A stretch of DNA of 64,000 bases from Neobacillus sp. WH10 (GTDB lineage: Bacteria; Bacillota; Bacilli; Bacillales; Cytobacillaceae): positions 4,402,001 to 4,466,000 of the forward strand of contig NZ_CP126110.1 in the NCBI RefSeq assembly GCF_030123405.1, given 5' to 3'. Of this stretch, positions 53,427 to 62,126 are shown piece by piece. The translations under genes were made by a program, and so were the position numbers. Position 1 is the stretch's first letter. Every line of letters begins with the position of its first letter. The notes under the pieces are model-generated. The model did no database searches. It was not told the origin of the DNA and saw only the letters and a list, made by a program, of their open reading frames with translations.

Positions 53427-53665
53427 TAAAACATTGGATTCTCATCGAGATACTGGTAAATGTTATCAACCAGCTCATCAGGTGTGCTTCCTGTTACGAC
53501 TTCTCCATTAACAAGAGCATATAGAGTCATGGCACATTTTCCGCAGTAGCCGAGGCAACCATATTCAATAATATCCAAGTTAGGATCTCTTTGTAGTTTT
53601 TCAAGTGCCTTTTGAGCACCGTTTGCTAGGTTGCTAATACAAAATTCAATGATAGGTTTAAACAT
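53426..53665 (-). CDS. yuzB: YuzB, thioredoxin-fold small cysteine protein (DUF1450)
   Basis: A 79-residue protein with cysteines at EFCISN and YGCLGYCGKCAM. This spacing is like thioredoxin-like 2Fe-2S ferredoxins. It matches YuzB (78). ATG 53665 has GAGAGGTG ahead. It is divergent from the flavoprotein yutJ, an arrangement kept in Bacillus, so it may accept electrons from it; that is inference. Confidence 0.9.
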   Translation of the reverse strand: MFKPIIEFCISNLANGAQKALEKLQRDPNLDIIEYGCLGYCGKCAMTLYALVNGEVVTGSTPDELVDNIYQYLDENPMF

Positions 53666-53880
53666 TACTTTCACCTCTCCATACTTAATTTATCCTACTC
53701 TATTTAGCAGACCGCGTCAATTACCATGTTTATAGCATTTGTGTCAAGAATAATATCTAAAATGTTGTTATTTTGACACATTTTAGATATACTCTTATGT
53801 GGTTATAGAAACAGAATATTATCTTAATATATTTAACATTTTTATATGAAAACGATTTAAAACAAAGGGGAAATTTGAAA

Positions 53881-54948
53881 ATGAAAAACCTTGTCATTCT
53901 TGGTGGGGGTTATGGAGGAATGAAGATTTTGAACGAACTTCTTCCCAACCATTTACCGGAAGACGTGACGATTACTCTAGTCGACCGTGTTCCATACCAC
54001 TGCTTAAAAACGGAGTATTACGCATTAGCCGCAGGAACCATTTCTGATAAAGAAGTACGTGTTGCTTTTCCCGAACATCCTTGTTTAGAGGTAAAATATG
54101 GGGAAGTAACTGGCATCGATACAAATGATCGAAAAATAAAAATGAAAGATGCTGAACCACTTGCCTATGATGACCTGATTATTGGGCTTGGCTGTGAAGA
54201 CAAATATCATGATGTACAAGGAGCGGATCTGTTCACTTACAGTATTCAAAACATTGAAAAAGCACGCCACACCTACTCAGTCCTAAATAACCTTGGCCCT
54301 GGTTCTGTTGTAGGGATTGTCGGTGCTGGTTTAAGCGGGGTAGAATTAGCTAGCGAATTAAGTGAAAGTCGTGAAGATTTGAACATTAAATTATTTGATC
54401 GTGGTAAACATATTCTTTCAGCTTTCCCGGAACGCTTAAGTAAATATGTTGAAAATTGGTTTGTAAGAAATAATGTTGAGATTATCAACAATTCCAATAT
54501 CACCAAGGTGGAAGAAAATCGGTTATATAATCATGATGAACCTATTGATTGTGATGTAATCGTTTGGACAGCTGGAATTCAAGCCAATGAAATTGTCCGC
54601 AATATGGACGGGGAAAAAGACCGCATGGGAAGGATGATCGTAACTCCTCACCATCACCTGCCAACTGATGAACATGTTTTTATTGTCGGGGACTGTGCAA
54701 GTTCACCGCATGCCCCTAGTGCACAACTAGCAGAAGGACAAGCGGAACAAATCGTGGAAGTATTAAAGAAGCGCTGGAATGGTGAAGAATTACCTGCTAC
54801 ATTCCCACCAATTAAATTAAAAGGCATTCTTGGCTCTCTTGGAAAAAAACAAGGCTTTGGGATGATGGCAGACCGTGCCATCACCGGACGCGTCGCCCGA
54901 TTATTAAAATCGGGGATTCTGTGGATGTATAAGTTTCACAATGGATGA
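53881..54948 (+). CDS. yutJ: NADH dehydrogenase-like flavoprotein YutJ
   Basis: A 355-residue FAD/NAD protein of the NDH-2 group, the same length as YutJ. Folds: NLVILGGGYGGMKIL and SVVGIVGAGLSGVELA; FAD segment HVFIVGDCASSPHAPSA. It is shorter at the C terminus than YumB and probably not a quinone reductase of the usual kind. ATG 53881 follows GGGGAAA. A strong terminator follows at 55024. Confidence 0.9.
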   Translation: MKNLVILGGGYGGMKILNELLPNHLPEDVTITLVDRVPYHCLKTEYYALAAGTISDKEVRVAFPEHPCLEVKYGEVTGIDTNDRKIKMKDAEPLAYDDLIIGLGCEDKYHDVQGADLFTYSIQNIEKARHTYSVLNNLGPGSVVGIVGAGLSGVELASELSESREDLNIKLFDRGKHILSAFPERLSKYVENWFVRNNVEIINNSNITKVEENRLYNHDEPIDCDVIVWTAGIQANEIVRNMDGEKDRMGRMIVTPHHHLPTDEHVFIVGDCASSPHAPSAQLAEGQAEQIVEVLKKRWNGEELPATFPPIKLKGILGSLGKKQGFGMMADRAITGRVARLLKSGILWMYKFHNG

Positions 54949-55023
54949 TAAAAAGAAGGATTCTTATTTAACTGAAGGGATTCCGTTTTTAAGTGCAAAA
55001 CAGTTAAATGACATAAAAAATGG

Positions 55024-55062
55024 CGTGCTAAAACTGCTTTCAGTTTTAGCACGTTATTTTTT
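55024..55062 (+). terminator. yutJ terminator
   Basis: CGTGCTAAAACTG at 55024-55036 pairs perfectly with CAGTTTTAGCACG at 55041-55053, followed by TTATTTTTT. Confidence 0.92.
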
Positions 55063-55185
55063 AATATTCATAAGGACTAAATGATAATCAAATTAAGGTT
55101 TCTCCTAATTTCAACTAAAGCACCTGATCTTACGAAAAAAACGCCGATAATGACAGCTGATTATTATGTGGAATTGCCTGTTGAT

Positions 55186-55585
55186 AGTCCGAATGCGAAG
55201 CTTATTCGGACAGGATACACAGAATATTGCCTTGTCTTGTCCGAATGCGAAGCTTATTCGGACAGGATACGCAGAATATTGCCTCGTCTTGTCCGAATGC
55301 GTGCCTTATTCGGACAGGACACGCAGAATATTGCCTTGTCTTGTCCGAATGCGAAGCTTATTCGGACAGGATACGCAGAATATTGCCTTGTCTTGTCCGA
55401 ATGCAAGCCTTATTCGGACAGGATACGCAGAATATTGCCTTGTCTTGTCCGAATGCAAGCCTTATTCGGACAGGATACGTAGAATATTGCCTTGTCTTGT
55501 CCGAATGCAAGCCTTATTCGGACAGGATACGCAGAATATTGCCTTGTCTTGTCCGAATGCAAGGCTTATTCGGACAGGACAAGAA
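55186..55585. repeat. 52-bp tandem inverted-repeat array, eight units (TGTCCGAATG family)
   Basis: GTCCGAATG begins at 55187, 55239, 55291, 55343, 55395, 55447, 55499 and 55551, an exact 52-bp period. Each unit has TGTCCGAATG, seven bases, TATTCGGACA and a joint like GGATACGCAGAATATTGCCT. It is the same family as the array at 31944. Since 52 is not a multiple of three, the three long overlapping frames here are chance. Confidence 0.95.
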
Positions 55586-55743
55586 GGAATTATAGTATCA
55601 CAGTTGGTATTAATGGCTGATAATATATCAGTCTTATTGATTGGAAAATTGACAACATTTTTTTACTGTACAACAAGTATTGTCATTGTAAAAAAAGTGT
55701 GTCATACCAATGAGCCTGAAAAAATTGGAATATCCCTTTGCTT

Positions 55744-55780
55744 AAAAAAATAGCGTGAGTCAATTCTCACGCTATTTTAT
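55744..55780. terminator. Bidirectional terminator at the yuzD 3' side
   Basis: TAGCGTGAG at 55751-55759 pairs with CTCACGCTA at 55766-55774, A-run and T-run on the two sides. Confidence 0.85.
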
Positions 55781-55846
55781 GTATCATTTAATACTTATGC
55801 ATCCGAAAACGGAACCCTTCACTATTTAACAGAATGCTTCTTCTTT

Positions 55847-56173
55847 TTAAATAGCTTTATATCCATATTTCTCAAGTTCTGTAAAAATGGTCTTTAAACG
55901 CGGGTTCCCTTCGCCAACGATCTTTTCATTAATGACGACAACCGGATAAAACATGTCCTCTTCAATTACTCTTTTGGCGAATATTAGTTTTTCATCTTCC
56001 CCAGAGGGCTGGTAAATATCAACGTAAGTCATTTTAACGGGCTGGTCTGGAAACTTTCTAGCAATAGCCGCTTCCAGCCATTCAAAAGTTTCTTTAGAGG
56101 AAGGTAAATTCACACAGCTTGGACATAAGGTTTGTGCACCATAAAGAACAATTTCCACTTCATTCGTATTCAT
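55847..56173 (-). CDS. yuzD: YuzD, thioredoxin-fold protein (DUF1462)
   Basis: A 108-residue protein, same length as YuzD. LYGAQTLCPSCVNLPSS holds a CxxC in a thioredoxin/glutaredoxin-like fold, and YPVVVINEKIVGEGNP the cis-proline strand. It probably does thiol or Fe-S redox work with the divergent yutI. Start ATG 56173. Confidence 0.9.
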   Translation of the reverse strand: MNTNEVEIVLYGAQTLCPSCVNLPSSKETFEWLEAAIARKFPDQPVKMTYVDIYQPSGEDEKLIFAKRVIEEDMFYPVVVINEKIVGEGNPRLKTIFTELEKYGYKAI

Positions 56174-56323
56174 AAAACCATTCCTGTCTTTTTTCTTTTA
56201 TTTTACTTTATTTATAAGATAAAAACGACGAAATTGTCTTTAAATGTGGCTTTTCCTAATTTATGAGAATGGATTTTTAACGCGGATGACATTATAATAT
56301 AGTTAGGAAAGGAGTCGATTATC

Positions 56324-56560
56324 ATGGAAGAACAACAAATGTTTGAGCAAGTTCAAGAAGTATTAGATAAATTACGTCCATTTCTTCTTCGCGATGGCGG
56401 GGATTGCGAATTAGTAGATGTAGAAGATGGTATTGTTAAGCTCCGCTTGCTAGGTGCGTGCGGCAGCTGCCCAAGTTCCACCATCACATTAAAAGCAGGT
56501 ATCGAAAGAGCCCTTTTAGAAGAAGTTCCAGGTGTTGTAGAAGTAGAACAAGTATTTTAA
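56324..56560 (+). CDS. yutI: NifU C-terminal-domain iron-sulfur scaffold/carrier
   Basis: A 78-residue NifU-like protein. RPFLLRDGGDCELVDV and GACGSCPSS (the CxxC that holds a cluster between two subunits) are diagnostic. AAAGGAG precedes the ATG. It may deliver 4Fe-4S clusters, for example to LipA coded 6 kb on. It is slightly shorter than B. subtilis YutI. Confidence 0.93.
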   Translation: MEEQQMFEQVQEVLDKLRPFLLRDGGDCELVDVEDGIVKLRLLGACGSCPSSTITLKAGIERALLEEVPGVVEVEQVF

Positions 56561-56569
56561 TGAATGAGG

Positions 56570-56604
56570 AAGCGATTGCTGATGTCGGCAATCGCTTATT
56601 TTAT
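56570..56604. terminator. yutI terminator
   Basis: AAGCGATTGC at 56570-56579 pairs perfectly with GCAATCGCTT at 56588-56597, then ATTTTAT. Confidence 0.82.
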
Positions 56605-56608
56605 GTGG

Positions 56609-57598
56609 TCAAGCCTTCACTAAGGGCATCCAATCTTTATTCACCAGCGTCTTTGGAGGTTTTCCTTCTATAATTGCTTCGATATTTTCAATACATAACT
56701 GCATCATCGCCACTCTCGTTTCGATACTAGAGCTGCCGATATGCGGCAGGGCAACGACATTGGCCAGCTTAAGTAACGGGTGCTCGGCATTGATTGGTTC
56801 TTTTTCAAAAACATCTAGCCCTGCACCAGCAATGTCCCCTGCAACAAGCGCCTCATACAATGCTTGTTCATCGACAACAGGCCCTCTAGAAGCATTAATG
56901 AAAATTGCAGACTGTTTCATTTTTTTAAAAACCTCACGGGTAAACATGCTCATTGTTTCGGCAGTAAGCGGAGTTAGACAAACTATATAATCGGATTTTT
57001 CCACGAGCTCATCAAAAGACACATATACAGCACTCAGCTGCTGCTCGATCTCAGGTTTTCTTGAACGGTTATGATATAGAATGTTCATATCAAAACCAGT
57101 TGCTCGTTTGGCAACAGTTTCGCCGATTTTCCCCATTCCCACAATACCAAGGGTTTTATGGTGAATATCCTGACCTGCTAAAAGTAAGGGGCTCCAGCTT
57201 ACCCATTTTCCCTCTTTCACAAACTCTGCAGCTTCGACAATCCTGCGAGCGGTTGCCATAAGCAAACCGAAAGTTAAATCTGCTGTTGTGTCCGTTAAAA
57301 CATCGGGCGTATTACAAACAGCAATTCCCTCTCTGCTAGCGGACTTTATGTCAATATTATCAAATCCCACTGCTAGGTTTGCCACAACCTTTAAATTGTT
57401 TCCTGCAGCAAAAATACTTTCATCGATGGAATCCGATAGAACTGTCAGCAGCGCATCCGCTTTTTTTGATTCTAACAATAAAACCTCTTTTGGGACGGGA
57501 ATATCTTCATGCTCCCACATGTTCACTTCATATTTTTGCTGTAGTGGTTTCAATATTTCTTCCGGAAGCTTCCGGGTAATATAAACGTAAGGCTTCAT
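56609..57598 (-). CDS. D-2-hydroxyacid dehydrogenase (glyoxylate/2-ketogluconate reductase type)
   Basis: A 329-residue NAD(P)-dependent enzyme. The Rossmann motif is LGIVGMGKIGETVA; catalytic residues are Arg in INASRGPVVDE, Glu in FEKEPI and His in LPHIGSSS. It is close to YvcT-like glyoxylate/hydroxypyruvate/gluconate reductases; the substrate is not fixed by sequence. AGGAAG precedes the ATG. This gene is not in the B. subtilis yut block, so it is a local insertion relative to that order. Confidence 0.88.
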   Translation of the reverse strand: MKPYVYITRKLPEEILKPLQQKYEVNMWEHEDIPVPKEVLLLESKKADALLTVLSDSIDESIFAAGNNLKVVANLAVGFDNIDIKSASREGIAVCNTPDVLTDTTADLTFGLLMATARRIVEAAEFVKEGKWVSWSPLLLAGQDIHHKTLGIVGMGKIGETVAKRATGFDMNILYHNRSRKPEIEQQLSAVYVSFDELVEKSDYIVCLTPLTAETMSMFTREVFKKMKQSAIFINASRGPVVDEQALYEALVAGDIAGAGLDVFEKEPINAEHPLLKLANVVALPHIGSSSIETRVAMMQLCIENIEAIIEGKPPKTLVNKDWMPLVKA

Positions 57599-57683
57599 CC
57601 TATGTCACTTCCTTAGCTGTTTTCAATTATTTTACCATATGTTTTTTACCACCATCCTCTAAAAATTTCGAAAAAACGCTGAC

Positions 57684-58697
57684 TTATTGAAAAAGCCACT
57701 CCAGTTGTGGAAGGTTCATTCGGTTAATCGGTGCTCCCGACATTTGAAAGAATCCAGCCAAAAATCGTTCATATTCACTTGATTGTCTTAATATTTTCCT
57801 AAGTCTGTCTTCTAACACCTTCTTGTCCTGTTCAGAGCGCGTTATATAATAACTCTCAATACAATCAAAATAGTGCAGTGGAAAGATTAACCGTGAATAT
57901 AGTAAACGCCAGGAAAAGGAAGACAATGGAGCAATGCTTTGGTATTCACTAAAAAACTGCCTTAATTCTACATCATAAGTCTGGATATTACGAAAATACC
58001 TCTCCCTTGTCCACTCAGCCAGATCGCGGCTTCTATGGTCAAACACCCAGTCAAACGGATTTTTAATCATGTAATGGCTATGAGGTCCCCATGTTTTATT
58101 GTTAAAACGTTCATGACAAACCGTTCCGCTATCTGTTTCTAATGCTTCATCATCAAGTTCGGTATCGACTAAATATTGAATCGCATTCTCCGTTAATCCA
58201 AGATAATAAGGAAAAGAATCGATAAACATTCGTTCAAACTCGTCTTCAGGAGTTTGAAAGAGAATACCATTCCAAACCTTTTCCATCTGTTCAAGTCGTT
58301 TTTCCCACAAGGACTTCCATTGCCCAGTCCTGCTTGATCGTTCTATTTGAAAAGGGACCATGCGGCCACGCTCATGGAATTTTGCCAGCTTCCGGCCTAA
58401 TTTTATATTTCGCTGCTCTTCAATCTGCCGATTGGCTAACACACAATATTTATTTTGTTCCCACGTGGTAATTAATTGACCTTCCTTCGACGGTAAAAAG
58501 ATGGGAACATTTTGATCCCCATAATTCCTTAAATGTTCGGCAATTTTTTCAAGTTCGGTAATATCTGCTTCTTCCTTGCCAGACGGATTAGAAATTATAT
58601 AAAGCCAGCCATTTCCTCTCAGCGCATCATAGGCATCTAATTTTACATACTCCTTCACTGTGATTCCATATTGGTTTTCAAGCATTTTCTGAAGCAT
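57684..58697 (-). CDS. yutH: Spore coat-associated protein YutH (CotS kinase-like)
   Basis: A 337-residue protein with the aminoglycoside-phosphotransferase-like fold of the CotS family. GTVCHERFNNKTWG takes the place of the catalytic HGD loop, and FDWVFDHRSRDLAEWTR that of the metal loop. It matches YutH (339), a coat protein. The kinase catalytic aspartate is not in its usual place, so it is probably structural. GGGGTGG precedes the ATG. It is divergent from yutG. Confidence 0.9.
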   Translation of the reverse strand: MLQKMLENQYGITVKEYVKLDAYDALRGNGWLYIISNPSGKEEADITELEKIAEHLRNYGDQNVPIFLPSKEGQLITTWEQNKYCVLANRQIEEQRNIKLGRKLAKFHERGRMVPFQIERSSRTGQWKSLWEKRLEQMEKVWNGILFQTPEDEFERMFIDSFPYYLGLTENAIQYLVDTELDDEALETDSGTVCHERFNNKTWGPHSHYMIKNPFDWVFDHRSRDLAEWTRERYFRNIQTYDVELRQFFSEYQSIAPLSSFSWRLLYSRLIFPLHYFDCIESYYITRSEQDKKVLEDRLRKILRQSSEYERFLAGFFQMSGAPINRMNLPQLEWLFQ

Positions 58698-58910
58698 CTT
58701 TCCACCCCGTCTCCAAACCTCTTTTTAACTCATGTATATGTTTTAGTTTCAAAAACTTGTGGTCTTCGCTGATTTTTTAAGAATAAGAATAACGGAAAAT
58801 TATAGAGGAGATGATATGATACTGAATGGCTCTTTTTGCATTAAAATTGCATATAATATGGAAATAGAGTATAAATATAGTCAAAACCTAAAGAAAAGGT
58901 GATCAAAGGA

Positions 58911-59420
58911 ATGGCAGACGACAAAAAAGTAGATATAACCGAAGAAACTGCACGGAGATGGATGAAGGAACGAGGCGTTGAAGTCCAAGACATAGGCGAT
59001 TTAGTCTTCTTTTTGCAGGAAAAATATCATGAAAATTTGAAAATGGAAGATTGTTTAGCTAACGTAGAACGAGTCCTTTCAAAACGCGAGGTACAAAATG
59101 CCATTATTACAGGAATACAGCTAGACAGGCTTGCTGAAAAAGGACTGCTCGAAGAACCTCTGCAATCGATTATCGGAACAGATGAAAGTCTATATGGTGT
59201 CGATGAGGTACTCGCCTTTTCGATTGTGAATGTTTACGGTTCAATTGGGTTTACCAATTATGGATACATTGATAAATTGAAGCCTGGGATTTTAGCACAT
59301 TTAAATGATAAATCAACAGGTGAATGTCATACATTTTTAGATGATATTGTTGGAGCAATTGCAGCCGCTGCATCAAGCAGATTGGCACACCGGGCAGCAA
59401 GAGCAGAAAAGGAAAAATAA
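58911..59420 (+). CDS. yutG: Phosphatidylglycerophosphatase A-like protein YutG
   Basis: A 169-residue protein of the PgpA family: VFFLQEKYHENL, YGVDEVLAFSIVNVYGSIGFTN in parts, and DDIVGAIAAAAS. It matches YutG (166), which may act on phosphatidylglycerophosphate. ATG 58911 is chosen; four upstream codons from a GTG are open. Its stop codon is the first base group of an intergenic repeat element. Confidence 0.88.
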   Translation: MADDKKVDITEETARRWMKERGVEVQDIGDLVFFLQEKYHENLKMEDCLANVERVLSKREVQNAIITGIQLDRLAEKGLLEEPLQSIIGTDESLYGVDEVLAFSIVNVYGSIGFTNYGYIDKLKPGILAHLNDKSTGECHTFLDDIVGAIAAAASSRLAHRAARAEKEK

Positions 59421-59571
59421 GAAAAGCGGAAGCGCTCGTTTAGCGGCGTATAGACTGGAGCGCTTCGACTGAGATAAAGGAAACACGGAGAGCGATAGTG
59501 ATCCGATGTTGACTTATCGTAGGGAGAAGCGCGAAGTCTACTAGCCGCTGAGCGCTGGAGCTAGACAATTC
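59418..59571. repeat. AGCGGAAGC-type intergenic element, copy 2
   Basis: Begins TAAGAAAAGCGGAAGCGCTCG at the yutG stop and ends GGAGCTAGAC. It is the longer form of the element at 52741-52856, with an internal stretch of about 40 bases absent there. AGCGCTCG/GGAGCGCT and GCGAAG/CTTCGA-type pairings suggest a folded form. Confidence 0.82.
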
Positions 59572-59613
59572 CCCAAAGTCTAAATTTATACTTTCAATTC
59601 TCTTAAGAAATTG

Positions 59614-59642
59614 AAAAAGGATGGTTTTTTCCATCCTTTTTA
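59614..59642. terminator. Bidirectional terminator
   Basis: AAAAAGGATGG at 59614-59624 pairs perfectly with CCATCCTTTTT at 59631-59641. It also overlaps the yutF stop. Confidence 0.88.
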
Positions 59643-60404
59643 TAGTTCCCACTTATCTAAGGTATCAATCGAATAAGTCGGCATCCTGTCATATCCGGAC
59701 AGCAATTCTTTCGTCGTTACTCCTGTATGAACTAATAATGTATCAATACCGGCATTCATTCCCGCTGATATGTCAGTATCATAATTATCACCAACCATAA
59801 GGGTTTCTTCTTTTGCCGTTCCTAAAACCTTTAAGGCCTGTTCCATAATAATCGATTCAGGCTTGCCGATAAAAATTGGATTTGTTTGAGTGGAAACGGT
59901 AATAACCGATGTCAGCGACCCATTGCCTGGGAGCAGTCCCCTCTCCGTTGGTATCGCAATGTCGCCATTTGTAGATATAAATGTTGCTCCGTTACGAACT
60001 GCCAGGCAGGCAACAGCCAATTTTTCATAGCTAATCGAGCGGTCGATTCCTACCACTACAAAATCAGCATCTTCTCCGGCAAATTGCAGTCCTTTTTCTC
60101 CAATGGCTGTCCGAATTCCCTCTTCTCCAATAACATAAACGGAAGCATCATTTTTTTGTTCATATATATAATTAGCAGTTGCCTGACTTGTCGTAAACAC
60201 AAGCTTTTCTTCAGCAGGGATGTCAAAACCCTTTAGTTTTTCAGCTACCTGTGCCGGCGTTCTCGACGAATTATTGGTCACAAATAAATAAGGGATACCG
60301 TGATCCCGAAGATTTTTGACAAAGTCGGAGGCCGCTTCAATCCGCTCTGTTCCTTTATACATCGTTCCATCTAAATCAATCAAATAGCCTTTATATTTTT
60401 TCAT
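59640..60404 (-). CDS. yutF: NagD-type HAD phosphatase YutF
   Basis: A 254-residue HAD phosphatase. Motif I is GYLIDLDGTMYKG, motif II LFVTNNSSRTP, motif III lysine in IGKPE and motif IV MVGDNYDTDI. The cap is of C2 type, as in NagD. It matches YutF (256). It hydrolyses sugar or nucleotide phosphates. GAAGGTGAT precedes the ATG. Confidence 0.93.
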   Translation of the reverse strand: MKKYKGYLIDLDGTMYKGTERIEAASDFVKNLRDHGIPYLFVTNNSSRTPAQVAEKLKGFDIPAEEKLVFTTSQATANYIYEQKNDASVYVIGEEGIRTAIGEKGLQFAGEDADFVVVGIDRSISYEKLAVACLAVRNGATFISTNGDIAIPTERGLLPGNGSLTSVITVSTQTNPIFIGKPESIIMEQALKVLGTAKEETLMVGDNYDTDISAGMNAGIDTLLVHTGVTTKELLSGYDRMPTYSIDTLDKWEL

Positions 60405-60441
60405 GTCCCATCACCTTCCTAAAAATTATCATTCCCAATCA

Positions 60442-60468
60442 AAAGAAAAAGACCGCGCTAACGGTCAT
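60442..60468 (-). terminator. yutE terminator
   Basis: GACCG at 60451-60455 pairs with CGGTC at 60462-60466; on the minus strand TTTTTCTTTT follows. Confidence 0.7.
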
Positions 60469-60902
60469 TTTTTAAACGCCGAAACTGGTCCTAATTCATT
60501 CGTGAAATAATTACGTACATTTGCCGAAAAATTTACTAATTCCGGAAGGTGCTTTGAAAACTGTTCCTGAAGTTCACGATGGTCAATTTTTATGTAATCC
60601 TGGACAAGCACTTTTCGATATTGAACAAGGATTTTTAAACTTTCCCCAGATTGAGCTGTGATAACCTTTTCGTCGATTAATATGTCAATAATGTCCTCAT
60701 AACTGCCTGGGTCACGCATGATAAAGCCATCAATCATGGCATTTCCAACATCTAGAACTGACTCAATCATCATTTGGCCTAAACGCTCTAATGCTGTCTT
60801 TTCAATTGGGGTTGACCAATCCTTTTGGCCACGGAAGAGATTGATTTGTCCTTCTAAATAAACTAAAGTCGCTTCAATTTTTTCTCTGTCAACAAAATAC
60901 AT
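60465..60902 (-). CDS. yutE: DUF86 (HepT-like) protein YutE
   Basis: A 145-residue helical protein of DUF86, the HepT RNase-toxin family. ERLGQMMIESVLDVGNAMI and LVQYRKVLVQDYIKID are family segments; the RX4-6HXY catalytic motif is not intact (R-KVLVQDY has no His). No MNT nucleotidyltransferase antitoxin lies beside it. It matches YutE (144), a housekeeping-like copy. The role is unknown. Confidence 0.88.
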   Translation of the reverse strand: MYFVDREKIEATLVYLEGQINLFRGQKDWSTPIEKTALERLGQMMIESVLDVGNAMIDGFIMRDPGSYEDIIDILIDEKVITAQSGESLKILVQYRKVLVQDYIKIDHRELQEQFSKHLPELVNFSANVRNYFTNELGPVSAFKK

Positions 60903-61091
60903 TCCAGTCCACTTCCTTCATTTAGTCTTCTCTATGCAGCCATCCCGTTTATATTGTAACACAATCTAATGCAGTTCGTATTTTTTCGGGAGCAGAAATC
61001 AGTGAATCTTGCAATGATACTCCCATCATAACCCGAAATTTGATACTATAGAGGTGATGAAAAACAGTAAAATCATAAAGGAGAACATTTA

Positions 61092-61358
61092 ATGACAGAA
61101 CGCTTTTTCTTATACGATGATACAGAGGATACAAAAACAAGATTTGTTAGTTTTGTCGGCGAAAACCAGCGCTTTGATTTAGCTATTGTTCAAACCAACC
61201 GCCATTATGGAAAGCAATTGGTTCTGGATATGCAGGGAAATCGCTTTGCCATCATTGGTCAAGACGATTTGCAGGAAGAAGGCTATTTAGAATTTGCTTT
61301 TCAATTAAATGAAGAAGACGCTGAAGAACTGCGATCATTTTTAGCTGAAATCGTCTGA
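61092..61358 (+). CDS. DUF3055 protein
   Basis: An 88-residue protein starting MTERFFLYDDTEDTKTRFV, with FVGENQRFDLAIVQT and an acidic C terminus. It matches the DUF3055 (SAV0927-like) family of Firmicutes, of unknown function. AAAGGAG precedes the ATG. It lies divergent from yutE. Confidence 0.85.
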   Translation: MTERFFLYDDTEDTKTRFVSFVGENQRFDLAIVQTNRHYGKQLVLDMQGNRFAIIGQDDLQEEGYLEFAFQLNEEDAEELRSFLAEIV

Positions 61359-61413
61359 CCCACACATGTTTTTCACCCCGCCTTGCAATAATAAAAGGTA
61401 AAGGAGTGAAAGC

Positions 61414-61701
61414 ATGGGAAAAAATGACTCTAAAAAATATACAGAATTATCTACTGTTGAAAAACAACAAAATGTTCTTACTGCCCAGGAATTTCCCGAA
61501 GGTCCATATGGATCCTCCATAAAAAAAGATGAGCCAGTGCAAAATAAGAGTACGCCTTGGAAAGAAGGACAGCGAAAATATAGTGCCTATAATTACGAAT
61601 TCAAGTCACTTCATGAGGATCTACCTCGGCAAATAGAAGGTGCTCATCCACCCCACGATGAGCCGAATACAAATATTAAGCCGCCTTATTCTAACCAGTA
61701 A
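61414..61701 (+). CDS. Small hydrophilic conserved protein
   Basis: A 95-residue protein, polar and proline-rich (EFPEGPYGSSIKKDEP, PPHDEPNTNIKPPY). AAAGGAGTG precedes the ATG. I do not recognise a named family. It may be cotranscribed with the DUF3055 gene 55 bases earlier. Confidence 0.7.
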   Translation: MGKNDSKKYTELSTVEKQQNVLTAQEFPEGPYGSSIKKDEPVQNKSTPWKEGQRKYSAYNYEFKSLHEDLPRQIEGAHPPHDEPNTNIKPPYSNQ

Positions 61702-61707
61702 AAAAAT

Positions 61708-61745
61708 AAGAAGGGTCAGTTTCCTGATCCTTCTCATTTTTTCAC
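61708..61745. terminator. Terminator between convergent genes
   Basis: AGAAGGGTCAG at 61709-61719 pairs with CTGATCCTTCT at 61724-61734, then CATTTTTT. Confidence 0.85.
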
Positions 61746-62009
61746 CTTTTTTAAAACAAAATAGGCACATCCGAAATTGCAGTATTCATAAAAATACTCA
61801 CTAAGTGTGCTTATTTTTGTATCAAATGTAGCCTTTTGATTTTGATCATCGAAGAAACCCTTTAGGCGAAGCTGCCCATAGCCCCAATCGCCAACAATAT
61901 AATCATATCTTGATAAAATATCGCTGTACCTTGCTTTAAAGGCTTCCTCATTATACCCATCCCGATATTCCTGCAGAATTTCATAAACGGTATTGTTGAT
62001 AACAATCAT
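61734..62009 (-). CDS. yutD: YutD (DUF1027)
   Basis: A 91-residue protein. NEEAFKARYSDILSRYDYI, VGDWGYGQLRLKGFFDD and CNFGCAYFVLKK are the conserved DUF1027 segments; it matches YutD. ATG 62009 follows GAGGTG. The function is unknown, but the family is near-universal in Bacillaceae and always near lipA. Confidence 0.9.
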   Translation of the reverse strand: MIVINNTVYEILQEYRDGYNEEAFKARYSDILSRYDYIVGDWGYGQLRLKGFFDDQNQKATFDTKISTLSEYFYEYCNFGCAYFVLKKVKK

Positions 62010-62126
62010 CCTCATTCACCTCATTTTACCCAGCAAATACCTAATACCCATTATAACCGATTCCCCATCAATTACTAAGAAAAAAAAAACTCCCTTTGGC
62101 TATTCTAATAAAAGGAGGTGTAGAAA

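Noticed and set aside
55081..55753. Three long overlapping plus-strand frames of 120-195 codons with repeated protein segments
   Set aside because: They are one 52-bp DNA repeat read in three frames. No ribosome site, and 52 is not a multiple of three, so the same units are read in shifting frames.
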